Assembly: GCA_045224495.1 (NCBI GenBank)
Contig: JBGVAK010000026.1
Span: 1-9,847, forward strand
DNA length: 9,847 bases
DNA from: RUG472 sp045224495
GTDB taxonomy: Bacteria; Bacillota; Clostridia; Christensenellales; CAG-138
Direction of reading: 5' to 3'
Both the position numbers and the translations under genes were made by a program. A model generated the notes under the pieces. It saw only the letters and a program-made list of their open reading frames with translations, was not told the DNA's origin and did not search any database. Shown piece after piece: positions 5,143-9,847 of the stretch. Position 1 is the stretch's first letter. The number at the start of each line of letters is the position of its first letter.

Positions 5143-5991
5143 ATGAAAAAGACTGCAATCGCCATTTTGATCGCCGTGCTGGTGGTGGCCATCGGCGGCG
5201 GGCTGTGCTTCGCGGGTCTGAGCGCGGTGCACTTCGACTTCAAGAAACTGGATCGAACGGAGTATTTGACCAGGACCTATGATTTTAGCGATCCCATTCG
5301 AGAGATCGATCTGACTTGCGGCACCGCCGACGTGGAGCTGATCGCAGCGGAGGACGGCCGATGCCGGGTGGTCTGCTTCGAGAACGAACGGGAGCGGTAC
5401 GCCGTCTCCAACGACGACGGCCGCCTGACGATCCGGCGCGAGACCGATGAGCGGGGCTGGAGCCTGTTCAGCTTCGCCTTCAAGAGCCCCAAGATCACAA
5501 TATCCCTGCCCGCCGGGACCTATGAGCTCCTGCAGGCGGAGTTGAGCACCGGGGACATGACCGCGGACAGGGCCCTTTCCTTCGACGCGGTGGAGGTGAA
5601 GCTGAGCACCGGGGAGCTGGTGCTGAGCGGTGTCCAGACGAAGCGGCTCAGCGCCCACGGCAGCACGGGGAACATCCGTTTGAGCGACATGGCGCCGGAG
5701 ACCGTGGACGTGTCCGTGAGCACGGGCCGGATCGAGCTAACCAACGTGGTGTGCTCCGGGGACCTTAGGGCCAAGAGCACCACCGGCGACATCCGCCTCA
5801 CGGACGTGGACGGGGCGAACCTGTATCTTTCCGCGTCCACCGGCGATATCCGGGGCACCATCCGGACCGAGAAGGTCTTCTCCGCCCACGCCTCCACGGG
5901 CAAGGTGGTGGTCCCCGCCACCACCGCCGGCGGCCGCTGTGAAGCGGAGACCTCCACGGGGGACATTCGGTTGAGCATCAGTGGGGAATAA
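5143..5991 (+). CDS. Membrane-anchored DUF4097-family repeat protein
   Basis: A 282-residue protein with one N-terminal membrane segment (about 4-26) and an extracytoplasmic region built of repeating beta strands. The signature S-T-G-(D/E/N/R/K) recurs eight times (about residues 135, 155, 174, 193, 213, 232, 251 and 271), spaced 19-20 residues apart with hydrophobic strands between (as in D-I-R-L), and a degenerate copy, C-G-T-A-D, lies near 59-63. This is the pattern of DUF4097 proteins, predicted to fold as a regular right-handed beta-helix or bactofilin-like stack. Function is not established; a surface or envelope role beside the DUF1700 protein is inference. It starts 6 bp after the DUF1700 stop with AAGGAG at 5128-5133, so it is the third gene of the padR operon. 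No T-tailed terminator follows; the transcript runs into the palindromes at 6004-6137. Confidence 0.9.
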   Translation: MKKTAIAILIAVLVVAIGGGLCFAGLSAVHFDFKKLDRTEYLTRTYDFSDPIREIDLTCGTADVELIAAEDGRCRVVCFENERERYAVSNDDGRLTIRRETDERGWSLFSFAFKSPKITISLPAGTYELLQAELSTGDMTADRALSFDAVEVKLSTGELVLSGVQTKRLSAHGSTGNIRLSDMAPETVDVSVSTGRIELTNVVCSGDLRAKSTTGDIRLTDVDGANLYLSASTGDIRGTIRTEKVFSAHASTGKVVVPATTAGGRCEAETSTGDIRLSISGE

Positions 5992-6003
5992 ACATTTTTT
6001 CTT

Positions 6004-6055
6004 GCCGCTTTTTCTCTTTAGGCTAAAGAGAAAAAGCGGCGGAAAAAGAGAAACG
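6004..6055. repeat. Palindromic intergenic repeat, family A, copy 2
   Basis: Perfect 18-bp arms (6004-6021 and 6023-6040) around a single base. The tail at 6043-6054 matches 11 of 12 bases with that at 657-668. Compared with copy 1, stem positions 6006/6038 and 6007/6037 are C-G and G-C instead of G-C and A-T, so both changes keep pairing. It starts 12 bp after the DUF4097 stop codon and has no T-run; it may stop RNA decay or transcription weakly. Confidence 0.72.
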
Positions 6056-6056
6056 C

Positions 6057-6099
6057 AAGAAGGAGTACGGCTTCGTTCACGAAAGCAATACTCCTTCTT
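6057..6099. repeat. Palindrome in the convergent intergenic region
   Basis: Perfect 11-bp arms AAGAAGGAGTA (6057-6067) and TACTCCTTCTT (6089-6099). The interior can also pair (GCTTCG at 6070-6075 with CGAAAGC at 6080-6086, one bulged A), giving a long near-perfect hairpin. The right arm overlaps the left flank of the family B repeat. No second copy of this interior was seen in the window. Confidence 0.6.
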
Positions 6100-6155
6100 A
6101 AGTTCTTTTGGGCAGCTTTTCTTTCAAGAAAAGCTGCGAAGCTTTCAATCCTTCC
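6093..6155. repeat. Palindromic intergenic repeat, family B, copy 2
   Basis: Perfect 12-bp arms (6112-6123 and 6126-6137) with a 2-nt centre, and flanks matching the copy at 1986-2048. The third stem pair is A6114-T6135 where copy 1 has C2008-G2029, a compensated change. It touches the stop codon of the minus-strand amylase gene, so it forms the 3' end of that transcript. Copy 1 instead lies upstream of a gene, so position relative to genes is not conserved. Confidence 0.7.
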
Positions 6156-7820
6156 TCATTGGCCCAGGACCACGCTGGTCTGGCCGTCGATGTCCAAGCT
6201 GGCGCCGTTGAGCTCCGCGTTGCCGAGACCGATGACGGCCCGGAGGGTGGTGAATTCGCCGATGGCGGAAAGGTCGATGGTCTGATAGCCCCGGCCCGGG
6301 TTGTGGAGGACCAGGACCGTGGTGCCGTCCAGGGTGGCCGTGAAGCCGCCCACCTTGGAGCCCTCGATGCTCACGGCCTTATACTCACCCCGGGCGATGG
6401 CCGGGTTGGCCTTGCGGATCATGATGAGCTTCTTATAGTAGGTGTAGAGGCTGTAGGGATCCTCCTTTTGCTCCTTGACCGTATCCTTGATCTGTTTGTC
6501 CTTCTCATAGGTGGTGCCCGTGGGGTCCTTCACCGTGTTCCCGTCGCCCCAGAGCATGGCGAGCCGCCGGTTGGCGTCCGTGTTGGAACCGCCCCGGGAG
6601 CCCCGCATGCCCAGCTCCTCGCCGTAGTAGAGGAAGGGGGAGCCGGGGCCCAGGATGTACAGGTTGGCGGCCATCTGCATGTTCCCGGAGGCTACGGTGA
6701 GCCCGCCTGCGATCCGGTCCATATCGTGGTTGGAGAGGAAGGGCACGAACATGGCGTCCGGGTTGGTACCGGAGATGTTCTTGAGATACTTCTCCACGTA
6801 CTTACTGAGCTCCCCGGCGTTGCCCTGCTTGGCGGTCTCGGCGATAAGGCCCTCGATCTGGCCCGTGGTGAAGTTGAAGCAGTTGGTGGCGGGGTAGTAG
6901 AGGTCCGTGACCCCGTCCCCGTCCCAGACCTCTGCCACGGTGTACAGGCCCGGATACTCGCTCCGGAGCGTCTCCAAATACTCCTTCCAGTAGGCTACGC
7001 TGCTCTTGTGGTCGCCGTAGTAGACGTACTTGGCGGCGTCGTAGCGGAAACCGTCGATCTTGCGGTCCAGGTAGTACCGGGAGATCTTCAAGACCTCCTC
7101 CCGGACGGCGGGGTTGTCGAAGTTCAGCTCCGGCATGCCGTCGTAGAAGTTGCACTCGTAGTACACGTCCGTGCCGGAAAGAGGCGCGAAGGCCCGGCCG
7201 CTGGGGGCCTTGTCACCCTTCTTATAATAGGAATAGAAGTCGTAGTAGGGGTCGCTGGTGTCACCCTTCTTATGGGCTTCGGTGAAGGCCTTGAACCATT
7301 GGCAGTCCTTGGCGGTGTGGTTGATGACCATGTCCAGGATCAGCTTCACGCCCCGGCTGTGGCAGAGGGCGATGAGGTCGTCCAGATCCTTCTGGCTGCC
7401 GAACTTGGGGTCGATGGTGTAGTAGTCGGTGACGTCGTACTTATGGTAGGAGGGGGACTTGAAGATGGGCGTGAGCCAGATGCCCTCGATGCCCAGGGAC
7501 TTGCCGGAGTTGGGATCCCCGTCGTTCAGGTAGTCGAACTTGTTGATGATGCCCCGAAGGTCCCCGATACCGTCCCCGTCGGAGTCGGCGAAGGAGCCCA
7601 CGAAGATCTCGTAGAACACCCGATCGTTGTCCGTGACCTTGTAATCGGTCTGCAACAGGGGGTCCTCGATGACGTACTCCCCCTGGGGCTTGGCCGTGGG
7701 CTCGGCGGCGGGTGCCTCCGTGGCGGCGGGGGCGGGGGCCTCAGCGGCCTGCTTCCGGCAGCCGAAGCAGGAAAGGAGCAGCAGCGCTGCCAGCAAGAGG
7801 ACGAATACACGTTTGGTCAT
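6156..7820 (-). CDS. GH13 alpha-amylase-family lipoprotein
   Basis: A 554-residue surface enzyme predicted to hydrolyse alpha-1,4-glucans such as starch and maltodextrins. The N-terminus is a lipoprotein signal (M-T-K-R, hydrophobic core, L-L-S-C at 15-18, with a second possible lipid Cys at 21), then an Ala/Pro/Glu/Thr-rich linker (about 23-47). The barrel starts near 65 with R-V-F-Y-E-I-F-V and a calcium-type loop D-S-D-G-D-G-I-G-D. All four GH13 motifs are present: D-M-V-I-N-H at 163-168, G-F-R-Y-D-A-A-K with nucleophile D261, V-A-E-V-W with acid/base E297, and N-H-D with D366. A small C-terminal beta domain (about 478-554) closes it, with no extra starch-binding module. AAGGGAG on the minus strand (7829-7834 region) lies 7 nt before the ATG. 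It is transcribed divergently from two membrane-protein genes and a maltodextrin-type binding-protein gene, pointing to one starch-use locus. Exact specificity (amylase, neopullulanase or glucosidase) cannot be read by eye. Confidence 0.93.
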   Translation of the reverse strand: MTKRVFVLLLAALLLLSCFGCRKQAAEAPAPAATEAPAAEPTAKPQGEYVIEDPLLQTDYKVTDNDRVFYEIFVGSFADSDGDGIGDLRGIINKFDYLNDGDPNSGKSLGIEGIWLTPIFKSPSYHKYDVTDYYTIDPKFGSQKDLDDLIALCHSRGVKLILDMVINHTAKDCQWFKAFTEAHKKGDTSDPYYDFYSYYKKGDKAPSGRAFAPLSGTDVYYECNFYDGMPELNFDNPAVREEVLKISRYYLDRKIDGFRYDAAKYVYYGDHKSSVAYWKEYLETLRSEYPGLYTVAEVWDGDGVTDLYYPATNCFNFTTGQIEGLIAETAKQGNAGELSKYVEKYLKNISGTNPDAMFVPFLSNHDMDRIAGGLTVASGNMQMAANLYILGPGSPFLYYGEELGMRGSRGGSNTDANRRLAMLWGDGNTVKDPTGTTYEKDKQIKDTVKEQKEDPYSLYTYYKKLIMIRKANPAIARGEYKAVSIEGSKVGGFTATLDGTTVLVLHNPGRGYQTIDLSAIGEFTTLRAVIGLGNAELNGASLDIDGQTSVVLGQ

Positions 7821-7856
7821 GGCTTTTCTCCCTTCGCGATGGGTTTTATATATAAT

Positions 7857-7885
7857 GGTATACCTATTTTATGAACCTTTGTCAA
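7857..7885 (-). promoter_or_regulatory. Promoter of the GH13 lipoprotein gene
   Basis: On the minus strand, TTGACA (plus-strand 7880-7885) and TATACC (7857-7862) are separated by 17 bp. The -10 lies within a perfect 8-bp palindrome, GGTATACC, at 7857-7864, which could also be a regulator site. Transcription would start near 7850, giving a leader of about 30 nt. Confidence 0.7.
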
Positions 7886-7894
7886 GTTTCTCCC

Positions 7895-7923
7895 TTTTCA
7901 GGGACCGGGATTTGTGCTATAAA
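7895..7923 (+). promoter_or_regulatory. Candidate extended -10 promoter placing the start at the ATG
   Basis: An extended -10, TGCTATAAA, lies at 7915-7923, with a poor -35 (TTTTCA, 7895-7900) 17 bp upstream. A start 7-8 nt after the -10 falls at or beside the A of ATG 7931, which would give a leaderless mRNA. It diverges from the amylase promoter, whose -35 is only 10 bp away. Confidence 0.4.
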
Positions 7924-7930
7924 TACGGGT

Positions 7931-8455
7931 ATGGAACTGCAAGGCTTATATAGACAGGAAGAATTGAAGATCGCCCAGGCCCAGCAGAAGCGGACAGGCC
8001 GGCTCATGCTGGCTGTGGCTGTCCTGGGCCTGGCCCTTTGCGTCGGCATCTGCTGCTTCGTCACAAGGCAGAACCAGCGCCGCACCCTACCCCTCGTCGT
8101 AGGCGCGTCGATCCTCTCCGGCTGGGTGGTGATCTTCCTCTCCCACAGCCGCTATGAGGGGGCCAAAGCCAAGGTCCGGCACGTGGAGCTCATGCTCACC
8201 GGGCCCCGGGAAACCTTCTCAGGCCGGTTCACCCTGCAGCCAGGGGTGTGGCGGGTGAAGAAGGGCGTCAGCATCCGCAAGGTCAAGGAGCAGGAGGAAT
8301 TCCACGAGACGCTACTCTCCGTCTACGACGAGAAAGCGTCCCGGCTGCCGGAGGACTTCACCGGCACCGTGGAGACGGTCTACGACTGCATCGTGGCCTT
8401 CCGGGCGGAAGACGGCTCCGGTGAAGTGCACCCCTCTGAGGAGGTACCGGCATGA
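7931..8455 (+). CDS. Small two-helix membrane protein, function unknown
   Basis: A 174-residue protein I do not recognise. A charged, Gln/Lys-rich N-terminal helix (1-24) is followed by two predicted membrane segments (about 25-44, containing C-V-G-I-C-C-F, and about 53-71) joined by a short basic loop. A soluble C-terminal region of about 100 residues has beta-strand character (R-E-T-F-S-G-R-F-T-L, V-W-R-V-K-K-G-V) and an acidic tail. With basic residues on both sides, the hairpin topology suggests that both termini face the cytoplasm. The start at 7931 has no recognisable ribosome binding site, and the frame is open upstream to 7871 without a better one; ATG 7931 is preferred because it coincides with the transcription start predicted from the -10 at 7918-7923. 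It overlaps the next gene by ATGA, so the two are translationally coupled. Its position between the amylase and sugar-binding genes suggests a related role, but that is inference. Confidence 0.72.
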   Translation: MELQGLYRQEELKIAQAQQKRTGRLMLAVAVLGLALCVGICCFVTRQNQRRTLPLVVGASILSGWVVIFLSHSRYEGAKAKVRHVELMLTGPRETFSGRFTLQPGVWRVKKGVSIRKVKEQEEFHETLLSVYDEKASRLPEDFTGTVETVYDCIVAFRAEDGSGEVHPSEEVPA

Positions 8456-8994
8456 AAGGCATCCTGAAAAACTGGCATCGGTATCTCCTGTGGGCTACGG
8501 TCAGCTTCTTCTTCTGGTCCTGGATCTTCACCTTCCTCACCGACGCCCCGGCCCAAAAGAAGCTGGTCCTGTACGCGGACGCCCAGGCCATGGAGCGGGA
8601 CGCCCTGGCGGCGGCCCTGGAGCAGGACATGCCCGCGCACATCCGTTTTGTGGAGGCCCGCGTCTTCTCGGACGAGATGTTCCAGCCCTCCAACCTGGCT
8701 CAGGGGGACGTGTACATCATCGCCGAAAGCGATATGGAGCAGTATTTCAACACCTTCACCCTGGCGCCCCTGGATCCGGCCGCCTTCCCGGGCCTGCCGC
8801 TCTACGAATTGGAGGGCCAGGCGTACGGCGTCTGCGTCTATAACGAGGATGCGTGCATCCATAGCGGATCCAAATACCTGGCGTACCTGCCGGGGGAGAC
8901 CTATTACCTTTTCTTCAACGCGGGATCGAAGCATCTTACGGCCGCTGACGGCGCATCCATGCAGGCGGCGCGGGCGTTTTTAGCGTTGCCGTAA
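8452..8994 (+). CDS. Membrane-anchored extracytoplasmic protein, function unknown
   Basis: A 180-residue protein that I cannot assign to a family. An N-terminal aromatic-rich membrane anchor (about 10-29, F-F-F-W-S-W-I-F) follows positive residues (K-N-W-H-R), so the rest should lie outside the membrane. That domain begins K-K-L-V-L-Y-A-D-A, then A-L-A-A-A-L-E-Q, later G-D-V-Y-I-I-A-E-S-D-M-E-Q-Y and Y-G-V-C-V-Y. The strand-helix order and the D-V-Y-I-I-A strand recall one lobe of a periplasmic-binding fold, but at this size it would be half of one; this resemblance is tentative. Two Cys residues (128 and 135) could pair. It starts in an ATGA overlap with the gene before, with a near-perfect GAGGAGGT 6 nt upstream (8438-8445), so it is expected to be well translated. 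The unit ends at the terminator at 9006-9029. Confidence 0.8.
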   Translation: MKGILKNWHRYLLWATVSFFFWSWIFTFLTDAPAQKKLVLYADAQAMERDALAAALEQDMPAHIRFVEARVFSDEMFQPSNLAQGDVYIIAESDMEQYFNTFTLAPLDPAAFPGLPLYELEGQAYGVCVYNEDACIHSGSKYLAYLPGETYYLFFNAGSKHLTAADGASMQAARAFLALP

Positions 8995-9005
8995 GACCGA
9001 TACAG

Positions 9006-9029
9006 GAGAGGCTTGCCCTCTCTTTTTTT
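9006..9029 (+). terminator. Intrinsic terminator of the two-gene membrane-protein unit
   Basis: GAGAGG (9006-9011) pairs with CCTCTC (9017-9022) across a 5-nt loop, followed by seven T residues. It lies 11 bp after the stop codon at 8994 and separates this unit from the binding-protein gene. Confidence 0.88.
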
Positions 9030-9075
9030 GTATGTACATAAATATATATCAGGCTTGTATTTTTTTCGAATCCAG

Positions 9076-9104
9076 TTGACTTATTCAAAAAATGGGTGTA
9101 AATT
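9076..9104 (+). promoter_or_regulatory. Candidate promoter of the solute-binding-protein gene
   Basis: TTGACT (9076-9081) and TAAATT (9099-9104) with a 17-bp spacer, in an AT-rich stretch after the terminator. The -10 is imperfect; the following TATATA is too far from the -35. A TGTA...TACA dyad overlaps (9097-9113), and a 10-bp palindrome TATGTACATA lies upstream at 9032-9041; either could bind a regulator. Predicted leader is about 95 nt. Confidence 0.5.
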
Positions 9105-9117
9105 ATATATACATCAT

Positions 9118-9150
9118 GGTAGAAGGGGCAGGATTCTGCTTACCCCTTAC
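9118..9150 (+). promoter_or_regulatory. Leader hairpin before the solute-binding-protein gene
   Basis: AAGGGG (9123-9128) pairs with CCCCTT (9143-9148), with an inner CAG/CTG pairing (9129-9131 with 9136-9138) and a bulge on the right side. No T-run follows. It may stabilise the mRNA of a highly expressed gene. The ribosome binding site CAGGAGGAAG lies downstream, at 9191-9200. Confidence 0.4.
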
Positions 9151-9204
9151 GCCGGATGAAAATGTACGGCATGAAAATGCATGTAAATCACAGGAGGAAG
9201 CATC

Positions 9205-9847
9205 ATGAAAAAAACGTTAGCTATCGTACTCGCTCTCGTCATGATCCTCGGTGTGATCGCCTGCACGCCCAAGAGTGCTGCTCCGACCACCGAACCGACC
9301 GAGACGAAGACCGAGACCGAGACCAAGCCCGCGGCTGCGTCCAGCGAGCTGGCCGGTGAGTACACCATCACCGTGTGGGCGGCTGAAAAGGTCGTCGATC
9401 TGACCAAGAAGCAGATCGAGGACTTCAACAACAGCAACGACATGGGCATCAAGTTCAAGGCCACCGTCGAAGCCGTTGGCGAAGGCGACGCGGCCACCAA
9501 GATGATCACCGACGTGGAAGCGGGCGGCGACATCTACTTCTTCGCGCAGGACCAGTTCAACCGTCTCGTTCAGGCAGGCGCTCTGGGCGCTCTGGGCAAG
9601 AAGGCCGCTGAGTTCGTGCAGCAGAACAACGTGGAAGCGGCCGTGACCGCCGCCACCACCGGCGAAGCGTTCTATGCGTATCCCGTGACCGCCGACAACA
9701 CGTTCTTCGTGTTCTATGACAAGAGCGTGGTCAAGGAGGATTCCCTGAGCGACATCGGCAAGATGATCGCCGACTGCGAAGCCGCCGGCAAGACCTTCTG
9801 CTTCGACCTGAAGAACGGCTGGTATCTGCCCGCCTTCTTCTTCGGCG
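9205..9847 (+). CDS. ABC transporter solute-binding lipoprotein, maltodextrin type, N-terminal part
   Basis: The frame is open to the end of the window, showing 214 residues of a protein likely to be about 400. It begins M-K-K-T-L-A-I-V with a hydrophobic core and lipobox V-I-A-C, so Cys20 should be lipid-modified and the protein tethered outside the membrane. A Thr/Glu/Pro-rich linker (about 27-46) follows. The mature part reads like the MalE/MdxE group: Y-T-I-T-V-W-A-A-E strand, helix ending Q-I-E-D-F-N-N-S, D-V-E-A-G-G-D-I-Y-F-F-A-Q-D-Q, F-N-R-L-V-Q-A-G-A-L, and Y-A-Y-P-V-T-A-D-N-T-F-F-V-F-Y-D-K. The A-Q-D-Q-F and P-V-T-A-D-N segments fit maltose and maltodextrin binders. ATG 9205 is set by AGGAGGAAG shortly upstream. 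Codons are strongly biased, as expected for high expression. Permease genes should follow beyond the window. The nearby amylase supports a maltodextrin ligand. Confidence 0.9.
   Translation, partial: MKKTLAIVLALVMILGVIACTPKSAAPTTEPTETKTETETKPAAASSELAGEYTITVWAAEKVVDLTKKQIEDFNNSNDMGIKFKATVEAVGEGDAATKMITDVEAGGDIYFFAQDQFNRLVQAGALGALGKKAAEFVQQNNVEAAVTAATTGEAFYAYPVTADNTFFVFYDKSVVKEDSLSDIGKMIADCEAAGKTFCFDLKNGWYLPAFFFG

Noticed and set aside
5520..5980. DNA-level tandem repeat or CRISPR-like array in the DUF4097 gene
   Set aside because: The repeated GAGCACCGGGG-like strings encode the S-T-G protein motif at 19-20 codon spacing; intervening DNA is coding and diverged, so this is a protein repeat.
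6108..7874. 588-codon open frame on the plus strand
   Set aside because: It lies opposite the GH13 gene, whose complete catalytic motifs prove the minus strand is coding. Its product is Val/Gly/Leu-rich low-complexity sequence, and the frame stays open because of GC-rich codon bias.
1..9847. tRNA, rRNA, CRISPR array, transposase or phage genes
   Set aside because: Looked for by eye on both strands and none found; only repeat remnants hint at mobile DNA.

Overview
The window looks like chromosomal DNA of a Gram-positive gut- or rumen-type Clostridia (Eubacteriales, possibly the Oscillospiraceae or Christensenellales area). The reasons are GC-rich genes with strong AGGAGG-type ribosome binding sites, sigma-A promoters, Gram-positive lipoprotein signals, a PadR/DUF1700/DUF4097 cassette, and an extracellular plant-polysaccharide and starch gene set. 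The genus assignment is inference.

Layout. 1-597: 3' end of a COG2509-like FAD-dependent dehydrogenase. 598-970: non-coding, with a palindromic repeat, a good extended -10 promoter and a leader of about 210 nt with a hairpin. 971-1822: an AT-rich gene for an exported protein made of two copies of one domain, unlike its GC-rich neighbours. 1823-2066: a block of inverted repeats, with a possible promoter and a second type of palindromic repeat just before the next ribosome binding site. 2067-3992: a secreted, modular GH53 endo-beta-1,4-galactanase closed by a clear terminator. 4054-5991: a self-contained operon (padR-like regulator, DUF1700 membrane protein, DUF4097 repeat protein) with an obvious operator over its promoter and an unusually structured RNA segment between its first two genes. 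5992-6155: a cluster of three palindromes between convergent genes. 6156-7820 (minus strand): a GH13 alpha-amylase-type lipoprotein with all catalytic residues. 7931-8994: two overlapping genes for small membrane proteins of unknown function, divergent from the amylase and ending at a terminator. 9205-9847: 5' part of a maltodextrin-type solute-binding lipoprotein, running off the window.

How the genes fit together. The GH13 lipoprotein would cut alpha-glucan at the cell surface and the binding lipoprotein would capture the released maltodextrins for an ABC importer whose permeases should lie just beyond the right edge. The two small membrane proteins sit between them and may belong to the same system. 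The GH53 enzyme attacks pectic galactan independently. The PadR cassette is a probable envelope-related regulatory module.

The least explained features are the two families of covarying palindromic repeats, the three-way-junction RNA between padR and the DUF1700 gene, the unknown membrane-protein pair (the first possibly on a leaderless mRNA), and the AT-rich duplicated-domain gene.
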